Below, in pieces: positions 8,179 through 14,974 of a stretch of 64,000 nucleotides of DNA. Source of the stretch: Hydrogenophaga crassostreae (GTDB lineage Bacteria; Pseudomonadota; Gammaproteobacteria; Burkholderiales; Burkholderiaceae_C). The notes below the pieces were generated by a model. The model saw nothing but the letters and a program-made list of their open reading frames with translations. It had not been told where the DNA came from and did no database searches. The translations under genes and the position numbers were made by a program. The stretch's first letter is position 1, and each line of letters starts with the position of its first letter. The stretch lies in NCBI RefSeq assembly GCF_001761385.1, contig NZ_CP017476.1, positions 186,001-250,000 on the forward strand. The letters run 5' to 3'.

Positions 8179-8188
8179 ATTCATGAAT
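8179..8188. promoter_or_regulatory. Perfect palindrome ATTCATGAAT, candidate MarR operator
   Basis: A 10-bp perfect palindrome inside an AT-rich island just upstream of the flavin reductase start, in the divergent gap before the dioxygenase gene. MarR proteins favour such AT-rich palindromes. Assignment to the neighbouring MarR is by position only. Confidence 0.45.
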
Positions 8189-8350
8189 AATGGAATCGTT
8201 CCCGCTCACCACAAGTGCAGCGGGGTTGTTTAAACCATCGTACCCGCATGCCAGTCTTTGTCGAAGATGCCGCGGCGCCGGCATGACGAAGCCACAGATT
8301 TTGCTCCTTGACGGTGAAACCAACGGCGGCGCGGGGATAAGGAAATCGTT

Positions 8351-9400
8351 ATGTTGCAAGAGCGGATCGAGCCTGCCTGGATCGACGCATTCGACACCGT
8401 GTTGCGCCGCTGTGCGCTGCAACCGGGAGACACTGTGGCCATTCTCTGCGAAACACAGAGCAGGCCGATACTGTTTGAGCTGGCCCGCCTGTCGGCTGCG
8501 CGACTGGGTGCGCAGTCTTTCACGCTCACGCTGCCTTCCGCGTTTGCCACCAGCGAACCTGTGACGCGCTCCACTGGCGCCAGCGAAGCCGTGGCGCAGA
8601 TGGCGCCGGTGATCGCCGCGCTGGCCTCGAGCACGCTGGTGATCGACTGCACAGTGGAGGGTCTGATGCATGCGCCCGAGTTGCCCGCGATTCTCAAAGG
8701 CAATGGCACGACGCAGCCGCGCATTGTGTATGTGAGCAACGAACACCCCGAGGCGCTGGCCCGTCTGCTGCCCGATGACGCGACCGAGGCGCGTGTGAAA
8801 GAGCATGTGAAACGCATGCGGGCCGCGAAAGCCATGCGGGTCACGTCAAGCGCGGGAACCGATCTGTCCATTTCGCTGCAAGGCGCGGTGGTTGGGGGCA
8901 ACTGGGGCAGCACGGCCCGGCCAGGTACCCTGACCCACTGGCCGGGCGGGCTTGTATTGGCTTTCCCGGCGGCAGGCAGCGTCAACGGCCAGTTGGTGTT
9001 GGCCGAGGGCGATGTGAACCTCACCTTCAAGCGCTATATCGAGCGCCCGATCACGTTGATCATTGAGGACGACTTTGTGACGCGCATCGAAGGGGCGGGA
9101 GTGGATGCCGAGTTGCTGCGTTCCTACTTTTCAGCCTGGGGTGACAAAGAGAGCTACGCCGTCAGCCATGTGGGCTATGGCCTCAATCACGCTGCCCGCT
9201 GGGACAGCATGGCGCTCTACGACAAGCGCGATTTCAACGGCACCGAGTTGCGCGCTTTTGCCGGCAACTTTCTTTACAGCACCGGCGCCAACGAGGTGGC
9301 CGGACGCCACACGCGTGGGCATTTTGATTGGCCCATGCGCGGCTGCACCGTCGAGCTCGATGGCCACACCGTGGTCAACGCCGGCGAGGTGGTTGCATGA
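8351..9400 (+). CDS. NicX-like (2,5-dihydroxypyridine 5,6-dioxygenase family) protein
   Basis: Protein of 349 residues in the NicX/aminopeptidase-T-like family. NicX opens the ring of 2,5-dihydroxypyridine to N-formylmaleamate with an Fe(II) held by two His and one Asp. Here the C-terminal half has SHVGYGLNH (His273) and GHFDWPMRGC (His324 and Asp326), matching the spacing known for the NicX metal site. The N-terminal part is the Rossmann-like domain of the family (GDTVAILCETQSRPI). The stop is overlapped by an ATG (ATGA) that opens into the repeat array. The hydrolase gene that follows fits the next step (deformylation), but maleamate amidase and maleate isomerase genes are absent here. The substrate may therefore not be a nicotinate intermediate. 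Confidence 0.75.
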   Translation: MLQERIEPAWIDAFDTVLRRCALQPGDTVAILCETQSRPILFELARLSAARLGAQSFTLTLPSAFATSEPVTRSTGASEAVAQMAPVIAALASSTLVIDCTVEGLMHAPELPAILKGNGTTQPRIVYVSNEHPEALARLLPDDATEARVKEHVKRMRAAKAMRVTSSAGTDLSISLQGAVVGGNWGSTARPGTLTHWPGGLVLAFPAAGSVNGQLVLAEGDVNLTFKRYIERPITLIIEDDFVTRIEGAGVDAELLRSYFSAWGDKESYAVSHVGYGLNHAARWDSMALYDKRDFNGTELRAFAGNFLYSTGANEVAGRHTRGHFDWPMRGCTVELDGHTVVNAGEVVA

Positions 9401-9759
9401 CCGGCCGCCGCGCCGGGCCGCCCCAAGCAAGGCCTGCCTCCTCGGGGGGCAGCGCACCACGCGCAGCGGGAAGCGTGGGGGTCCGATTGAAATGCCGCCG
9501 CGCCGGGCCGCCCCAAGCAAGGCCTGCCTCCTCGGGGGGCAGCGCACCACGCACAGCGGGAAGCGTGGGGGTCCGATTGAAATGCCGCCGCGCCGGGCCG
9601 CCCCAAGCAAGGCCGGCCCCCTCGGGGGGCAGCGCACCACGCGCAGCGGGAAGCGTGGGGGTCCGGTTGAAATGCCGCCGCGCCGGGCCGCCCCAAGCAA
9701 GGCCGGCCCCCTCGGGGGGCAGCGCACCACGCGCAGCGGGAAGCGTGGGGGCCTTATGA
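9397..9759 (+). other. Open frame through the repeat array, ATGA to ATGA
   Basis: An ATG at 9397 overlaps the dioxygenase stop, and its frame stays open through all four 90-bp repeats to a TGA at 9757-9759 that overlaps the hydrolase ATG at 9756. It would encode 120 residues, mostly four 30-residue Arg/Pro/Gly/Ser-rich units. A real protein is doubtful, but translation of this stretch could relay ribosomes from the dioxygenase to the hydrolase gene. Reported as an open frame, not as a confident gene. Confidence 0.35.
9401..9750 (+). repeat. Four tandem 90-bp GC-rich repeats
   Basis: CGCCGGGCCGCCCCAAG recurs at 9411, 9501, 9591 and 9681, an exact 90-base period. Each unit contains CTCGGGGGGCAGCGCACCACG and ends in AGCGTGGGGG. 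Copies 1-2 share CTGCCTCC and copies 3-4 share CGGCCCCC, suggesting pairwise duplication. The array separates two genes whose junction otherwise looks like a 4-base ATGA overlap. Confidence 0.95.
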
Positions 9760-10571
9760 ACACCTTGCCTGCATTCACCACGCTGGGCAGTGGCCCCACA
9801 GTGCTCATGCTGCACGGCATTGGTGGCGGACACACCGCCTTCGCGCCGCAAGTTGAAACGCTGGCCAGCGCAGGTTACCGGGCGGTGTCGTGGGACATGC
9901 CGGGCTATGGCCGCAGCGCGCCGATCGAGCCTTACACCTTCAAGGGTCTGGCGCAAAGGGCGCTCGATCTGATTGATGCCCTGCAATGCGACAGCGTGAC
10001 GCTGGTGGGCCACAGTATGGGCGGCATGGTGGCGCAAGAGCTGATGGCGAGGCGGCCTGATCGCATCAACCGACTGGTGTTGTGTGGCACTTCTGCGGCT
10101 TTTGGCAAACGCACCGATGGCCGTCTGGACGCAGGCTGGGCCGACCAGTTCGTGAGCCAGCGCACCGCGCCCCTCGACGCGGGCCAGACCATGGAACAGA
10201 TGGCGCAAAAGCTGATTCCGCAAATGGTCGGTCCCGGCGCCCTGCCCGAAGGGTTGCGCCTGGCAGAGTTCTGCATGGCCAATGTGCCACCGTCAACCTA
10301 CCGGCGGGCGCTGCAAGCCCTGGTCACATTTGATCGCCAGCAAGCACTGGCCGATATCCGCGTGCCCACATTGTTGATTGCCGGCGAGTTTGATCGCAAC
10401 GCCTCGCCATCGGTGATGAGGCACATGGCCGAAGCCATGCCCCGCGCCCGTTTCGTCGAGCTGCTGGGCGCAGGCCACCTGATGAACCTGGAGGCGCCCG
10501 ACCGCTTCGACGCCTTGCTTCTCGACTTTCTTGCCGAGCCCTTGCCCGAACCTTTGCCCGGCGCACATTGA
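9756..10571 (+). CDS. Alpha/beta hydrolase (NicD-like candidate)
   Basis: Protein of 271 residues with the alpha/beta-hydrolase fold: oxyanion strand LMLHGIGGG, nucleophile elbow GHSMGG, acid loop LIAGEFDRN and catalytic His in GAGHLMNLE. The ATG at 9756 lies right after the last repeat, whose GGAAGCGTGGGGG end could act as ribosome-binding sequence. The frame stays open upstream through the repeats, so a longer N-terminus cannot be strictly excluded. In nicotinate degradation the deformylase NicD has this fold and follows the NicX step. The same role here is inferred from its position between the NicX-like gene and the acyl-CoA-dehydrogenase-like gene. Confidence 0.88.
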   Translation: MNTLPAFTTLGSGPTVLMLHGIGGGHTAFAPQVETLASAGYRAVSWDMPGYGRSAPIEPYTFKGLAQRALDLIDALQCDSVTLVGHSMGGMVAQELMARRPDRINRLVLCGTSAAFGKRTDGRLDAGWADQFVSQRTAPLDAGQTMEQMAQKLIPQMVGPGALPEGLRLAEFCMANVPPSTYRRALQALVTFDRQQALADIRVPTLLIAGEFDRNASPSVMRHMAEAMPRARFVELLGAGHLMNLEAPDRFDALLLDFLAEPLPEPLPGAH

Positions 10572-10601
10572 TTCACAACACCCCATAGAGGAGACAGATC
10601 C

Positions 10602-11864
10602 ATGCCCATCAACCCCACCACCGGATTGGACTTCAGCCCTGCTGTGGGCGACATGCCCCTGACGCCATTGCAAGCCGAATTGCTCGCCAAAGCCCATGCG
10701 CTCGGACGCGACAAATTCGCCGCTCGCGCAGCGCAGTGGGACCGCGAGGCCAGCTTCCCGTTTGCCAATTACGACGACCTGCGCGAGGCCGGATTCCTGA
10801 AACTCTGCGTGCCTGTCAGCCACGGCGGCCTGGGCGCCGACTACGCCACTTACATGATGGTTGCGGCGGAAGTGGGCCGCTTTTGCGGAGCCACAGCACT
10901 CACCTGGAACATGCACATCTGCTCCACCATGTGGACCGGTGTTCTGGCCGACGGCATTCCCATGAGCGAAACCGAGCGCAGCGAACACGCAGCGCGGCGC
11001 GAGCTGCACTTCCAGCGCATCGTGAACGATGGCGCTGTTTACGCCCAGCCCTTCAGCGAAGGCAGTGCCGCTGCCGCTGGCAAGGCTCCGTTCGGCACCA
11101 CAGCGAAAAAGGTGGATGGTGGCTGGCTGATCAACGGCCGAAAGATTTTTGCCAGTCTTTCGGGTGCTGCCGACTTCTACGGCGTCTTGTGCACCGAAGA
11201 CAAGGGCGATGAACACCCCGACGCCCGTGACACGCTCTACATCAGCGTGCCCGCCACCGCCGAAGGTTTTGCGATCAGTGGCGAGTGGGATCCCCTGGGC
11301 ATGCGCGGCACGGTGAGCCGCAACCTCGCTTTTAAGGACGTGTTCGTGAGCGATGCCGAACAGCTCATGCCGCGTGGCATCTACTTCAAGGGCGCCCAAA
11401 CCTGGCCCGCCATGTTTTTCACGCTTTCGCCCACCTACCTGGGCATCGCCAACGCCGCCTACGATTTCACGGTGCAATACCTGCGTGGTGAGGTGCCCGG
11501 TGAGCCACCGGTGAAACGCCGCATGTACCCGACCAAACAGATCGCTGTGGCGCAGATGCGCATCCAGCTGGAAAACATGCGCAGCATCTTCGCGCGCGCC
11601 ATCCAGGACGCCAAGCCCAACCCCAGCAAAGATGAAAAGATGCGCCTCTATGCGGCGCACTACAGCGTGATGGAGGGCGCCAACGACATCGCGCGTCTGG
11701 CGATCCGCACCTGTGGCGGGCAAAGCATGATGAAACACCTGCCGCTGGAGCGGCTGTATCGCGACAGCCGCTGCGGTGCCTTGATGCTGCCCTGGACAGC
11801 CGAACTGATTCTCGACCGCATGGGGCGCGAGACGCTGTATGAGTCGGGTGAAAAAGACGATTGA
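10602..11864 (+). CDS. Acyl-CoA-dehydrogenase-fold flavoprotein, possible monooxygenase
   Basis: Flavoprotein of 420 residues preceded by GAGGAGACAG. The three ACAD parts are visible: an N-terminal helical domain (to about 130), a beta domain (WLINGRKIFASLSGAADFYGV and WDPLGMRGTVSRN) and a C-terminal helical domain (CGGQSMMKHLPLERLYRDSRCG). In true acyl-CoA dehydrogenases the last part continues with an EGTSE-like motif holding the catalytic Glu. Here the equivalent stretch reads MLPWTAE, so the usual base appears absent. Flavin-dependent monooxygenases of the DszC and IifC kind share this fold, lack that base and need a flavin reductase, which is present nearby. It sits 30 bp after the hydrolase gene and is probably the last gene of the operon. 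Confidence 0.85.
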   Translation: MPINPTTGLDFSPAVGDMPLTPLQAELLAKAHALGRDKFAARAAQWDREASFPFANYDDLREAGFLKLCVPVSHGGLGADYATYMMVAAEVGRFCGATALTWNMHICSTMWTGVLADGIPMSETERSEHAARRELHFQRIVNDGAVYAQPFSEGSAAAAGKAPFGTTAKKVDGGWLINGRKIFASLSGAADFYGVLCTEDKGDEHPDARDTLYISVPATAEGFAISGEWDPLGMRGTVSRNLAFKDVFVSDAEQLMPRGIYFKGAQTWPAMFFTLSPTYLGIANAAYDFTVQYLRGEVPGEPPVKRRMYPTKQIAVAQMRIQLENMRSIFARAIQDAKPNPSKDEKMRLYAAHYSVMEGANDIARLAIRTCGGQSMMKHLPLERLYRDSRCGALMLPWTAELILDRMGRETLYESGEKDD

Positions 11865-11956
11865 TTCAACGGGTTGCCCGCTTTTTGGCCCCTTGTTGGC
11901 CAGGGGTTGAGCATGGCCCCGGCAGGCCGGGGCATGGTCTTGCCTAAAATGCCGGG

Positions 11957-12883
11957 ATGCGTTTGATTTTCAGTTCGTTTTTGATTGCTGCTACGGTGGC
12001 GATCGGTGCAGCAAACCCGGTGTGGGCCGCCCCCAGCAAACCTGCCTTGAGCAGTGGCCCCGGGCATCCCTATGCCGATATTCCGGGCAGCAGTCCCTGT
12101 GCCGATTTTGTGGCGCGGTTGCCCAATGTGAAGATGCCGCTGTGTGTCGACGCACGGCTCAAGCCCACGGTGGGTCGTTCGCTCAACGGCCGAACGCTCT
12201 ATGCGCGCGACGTGGTGGCGCCCGATGCGGAGTTCCGGGTGCTGGTGATCGGCGCCATTCATGGCGACGAGTTGTCGTCTGCGGCGCTGGCCCTGCACTG
12301 GATCAAAAACGCCGTCGAGACGCCTTCGAACGCCCATTGGCGTTTCATTCCGGCGTTGAACCCCGATGGCCTTTTGCGGCGCCCGGCATCGCGCATGAAC
12401 GCCAATGGGGTGGATCTCAACCGCAACTTCCCCACGCCCAACTGGAAACGCGATGCCAAGGAGTATTGGGAGAACCGGACCCGCAAGGATCCGCGGCGCT
12501 GGCCGGGGCCGAACCCCTTGTCGGAGCCGGAGTCGCGCTATTTTTACGATGAAATGGAGCGCTTCCAGCCCGACATGATCGTGAGCATCCATGCGCCCTA
12601 CGGCGTGCTCGACTTTGACGGCCCGGGTACCCCGCCGCCCAAACTGGGGCGCCTGTATCTCGATCAGGTGGGCATTTATCCAGGCAGTCTGGGCAATTAC
12701 GGCGGCGTGCACAAGGGCATGCCCGTGGTCACCATTGAATTGCCCAGTGCGTTCCGCACGCCGCTGGACGCAGAGATGCGCCAGATGTGGCTGGACTTGT
12801 TGCGCTATATGAGTGAGCGTCTGATACCCCCCAAGAGCCAGTCGCCCAGAATCATCCCGGTCAAGGCCAAAAAAACAGGTTGA
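11957..12883 (+). CDS. Secreted M14-type zinc carboxypeptidase/amidase
   Basis: Periplasmic protein of 308 residues with an N-terminal signal peptide (cleavage near ANPVWA). The M14 zinc site is visible as HGDE (His and Glu ligands) near residue 99 and a third His in VSIHAPYG; LNRNFPT is the substrate-carboxylate Arg motif, and VTIELP carries the catalytic Glu. This combination resembles murein-peptide amidase MpaA-type enzymes that trim peptidoglycan peptides, though MpaA itself is cytoplasmic. It stands alone, with a terminator after it. Substrate assignment is tentative. Confidence 0.87.
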   Translation: MRLIFSSFLIAATVAIGAANPVWAAPSKPALSSGPGHPYADIPGSSPCADFVARLPNVKMPLCVDARLKPTVGRSLNGRTLYARDVVAPDAEFRVLVIGAIHGDELSSAALALHWIKNAVETPSNAHWRFIPALNPDGLLRRPASRMNANGVDLNRNFPTPNWKRDAKEYWENRTRKDPRRWPGPNPLSEPESRYFYDEMERFQPDMIVSIHAPYGVLDFDGPGTPPPKLGRLYLDQVGIYPGSLGNYGGVHKGMPVVTIELPSAFRTPLDAEMRQMWLDLLRYMSERLIPPKSQSPRIIPVKAKKTG

Positions 12884-12912
12884 AGGTGGGCTCAAGGCCT
12901 GGCGTACAGACG

Positions 12913-12942
12913 AAAAAAAACCAACCCTTGGGTTGGTTTTTT
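12913..12942. terminator. Rho-independent terminator after the M14 peptidase gene
   Basis: AACCAACCC and GGGTTGGTT form a 9-bp stem with a 2-base loop, preceded by eight A and followed by six T, so it can act on both strands. It lies 30 bases after the peptidase stop. Confidence 0.93.
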
Positions 12943-13147
12943 GATTTCTAACGGCGCTGTTGCCGCTGAAACCTGCTTGTTGTTGGACTGAGTGTCTCCT
13001 CGGTCCCCCGCGGTCTATGGCGAGCTAAGCGCCGTGCGAGTGCATGTAATGTAGGGCAAAGCAGGTGGAGCGCCCATTAGGACTTTCCCTTGGCCAAAGA
13101 CGCCAGTCCGAAACCTTTCCCATTACAGGATGCTGCGCCATCCGGGG
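12943..13147. other. Leader region before the first amt gene
   Basis: Together with the terminator and promoter this makes a 312-bp gene-free stretch. No gene, tRNA or recognised riboswitch was seen. Enhancer sites for NtrC would be expected here, but no good full-length match could be found by eye. Confidence 0.4.
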
Positions 13148-13163
13148 TGGCACAGGAAATGCA
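13148..13163 (+). promoter_or_regulatory. Sigma-54 (RpoN) promoter of the first amt gene
   Basis: TGGCACAGGAAATGCA matches the -24/-12 consensus: TGGCAC at -24 and TGCA at -12 with correct spacing. Transcription would start near 13174, only a few bases before an ATG at 13178, so the next ATG at 13196 is the likelier start. Nitrogen control through NtrC is inferred. Confidence 0.8.
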
Positions 13164-13195
13164 ACTGAAGGTGCATCATGAAAAAGGAAAGTCAC

Positions 13196-14551
13196 ATGCA
13201 CCAAAAGCGGGGAAAGCTCCCACACCGGATGTCGTCAACTGGATGGGTCTTCTGTCTTCTCTGGCTCGCTTCGAGCAGTGCATCCGGCGCCACGCTGTTG
13301 GCCCCGGGTTTGGTCGAGGCCAACAGCCTGAATGGCGCGGACACAGTCTGGCTGATGGTGTCGACCGCACTCGTGTTGCTCATGTCCTTGCCCGGCATCG
13401 CCCTGTTTTATGGGGGCATGGTGCGCCGCTTCAATGTCATCAACACCATGGCCAGCGTGGTTGGCATCGCTGCAGTGGTCAGTGTGCTGTGGTTCGGGGT
13501 GGCGTATTCGCTGGCGTTCACACCGGGCTCCCACGCCCTGGCCCCCTGGATCGGGGGGGTCGAGCGCATGGGTTTTGCGGGGCTGGAATTTCTGGGCGTG
13601 CAGGGCAAAGTGGCTGTGAGCCACATTGCGCCTTTGATTCCTGAATCGGTGTTCGCCATGTTTCAACTCACCTTTGCCATCATCACCTGCGCCCTGGTGG
13701 TGGGTGCGCTGGTGGAGCGTATGCGGTTTGGTGCGCTGCTGCTGTTCTCGGGGCTGTGGCTGTTGTTCGTCTATGTGCCCATTGCCCATTGGGTCTGGGA
13801 GCCGAGCGGCTGGTTGGCGCAGATGGGGGTGCTGGATTTTGCGGGGGGATCGGTGGTGCACCTGAATGCCGGTGTTGCCGCGCTGGTTTGCGCTTTTGCC
13901 CTTGGCCCACGCGAAGGCTATGGCCGTGAGCCTTTCATGCCCTTCAATCTGGGTTTGACCATGGCGGGCACGGGCTTGCTGTGGGTGGGCTGGTTCGGTT
14001 TCAATGCCGGTTCGGCGCTGGCGGCGGATGGCCGCGCGGGACTGGCACTGGCGGTGACCCACCTGGCCGCCGCAGCGGGCGCGCTGTCGTGGATGGCCGC
14101 CGAGTGGGTGACCCGCAGGCGCGCTTCCTTGTTGGGCTTGTGTTCGGGCGTGGTGGCGGGCCTGGTGGCGATCACGCCGGCGGCCGGTTTTGTCACCCTG
14201 CGATCTGCCTTGCTGATCGGGCTGGTGGCGGGCGCGGCCTGTTACTGGGGTGCCACGGCGCTCAAGCGCCGCCTGGGCGCAGACGATTCGCTGGACGTGT
14301 TTGGTGTGCACGGTGTGGGCGGTCTGGTGGGCGCCTTGATGACGGGCCTGCTGGCCGAGCCCGCTATTGGCGGACAGGCGGGAAGCCTGATGACTCAGGC
14401 CATAGGCTGTCTGGCGGTGATCTTCTACAGCCTGATGATGACGGCGGCCGTGCTGTGGGTCACCTCGCGGCTGACCCGCTTGCGGGTGCGAGCGGCCGAG
14501 GAGCGCAGCGGGCTGGATCTGGCTTTGCACAACGAACAGCTCAGTGGCTGA
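13196..14551 (+). CDS. Ammonium transporter, Amt/AmtB family (first copy)
   Basis: Inner-membrane ammonium channel of 451 residues with about 11 membrane segments after a signal-like N-terminus (residues about 12-32). The two pore His are in VVHLNAGV and FGVHGVGG, the entry region FYGGMVRR is conserved, and there is a short cytoplasmic tail. The start at 13196 has AAGGAAAG six bases upstream, while the ATG at 13178 would leave almost no leader from the sigma-54 promoter. No PII gene accompanies this copy, unlike the glnK-amtB pair at 51.4-53.2 kb. The next small gene starts at or just after its stop. Confidence 0.93.
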   Translation: MHQKRGKLPHRMSSTGWVFCLLWLASSSASGATLLAPGLVEANSLNGADTVWLMVSTALVLLMSLPGIALFYGGMVRRFNVINTMASVVGIAAVVSVLWFGVAYSLAFTPGSHALAPWIGGVERMGFAGLEFLGVQGKVAVSHIAPLIPESVFAMFQLTFAIITCALVVGALVERMRFGALLLFSGLWLLFVYVPIAHWVWEPSGWLAQMGVLDFAGGSVVHLNAGVAALVCAFALGPREGYGREPFMPFNLGLTMAGTGLLWVGWFGFNAGSALAADGRAGLALAVTHLAAAAGALSWMAAEWVTRRRASLLGLCSGVVAGLVAITPAAGFVTLRSALLIGLVAGAACYWGATALKRRLGADDSLDVFGVHGVGGLVGALMTGLLAEPAIGGQAGSLMTQAIGCLAVIFYSLMMTAAVLWVTSRLTRLRVRAAEERSGLDLALHNEQLSG

Positions 14552-14558
14552 AGCGGCC

Positions 14559-14954
14559 ATGTCCGGACATACCGAAGCACTTGCCACGGCAGCCCATCTG
14601 CATGTGTTGCTGCGGCGAAAAACGGGGCGCATCACCGACACCGAGTGGATGGCCTCCAACCCCGAGTACGCCCGTGCCATCGTTGCCTTCGCCCGCGACA
14701 CATCGAACGGTGGGGACCTGGCGGAGCTTCAGCCCTGGGCGGACAAGCTTGAGGGCTTGATCCCGGCCATGGGCATTCGGACACGCAAACCGCTGTTGGC
14801 GGAGGCGGCCGAGCGGCTCAAACCGCGGTCGCTGGAGGGGGCCACTGGTGAGCGGTCGGCGCCGGGTGGCCGGATCAGCGGGTTTCTGGAGCCCAGCCTG
14901 GGGAGCGATGCCGCAGCGCCCTCGGACCGGCGCTATGTGGGGGGTATTCGATGA
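14559..14954 (+). CDS. Hypothetical protein downstream of amt
   Basis: A 131-residue protein without recognised domains; the first 70 residues look helical (ALATAAHLHVLLRRKTGRITDTEWM, LAELQPWADKLEGLI) and the tail is Gly/Ser/Pro-rich. An alternative GTG at 14544 overlaps the amt stop by 8 bases; the ATG at 14559 is 7 bases after it. Either way translation is probably coupled to amt, so expression under nitrogen limitation is plausible. Function unknown. Confidence 0.6.
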   Translation: MSGHTEALATAAHLHVLLRRKTGRITDTEWMASNPEYARAIVAFARDTSNGGDLAELQPWADKLEGLIPAMGIRTRKPLLAEAAERLKPRSLEGATGERSAPGGRISGFLEPSLGSDAAAPSDRRYVGGIR

Positions 14955-14974
14955 GGCGCTGACCGAGGCCTGTT

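Noticed and set aside
9401..9750. CRISPR-like regular repeats
   Set aside because: The period is regular, but the whole 90-base unit is repeated with no unique spacers and no cas genes are present. It is a plain tandem array.
13000..13147. Possible tRNA or riboswitch before the first amt gene
   Set aside because: Short stems can be drawn, but no cloverleaf, T-loop or known aptamer core was found.
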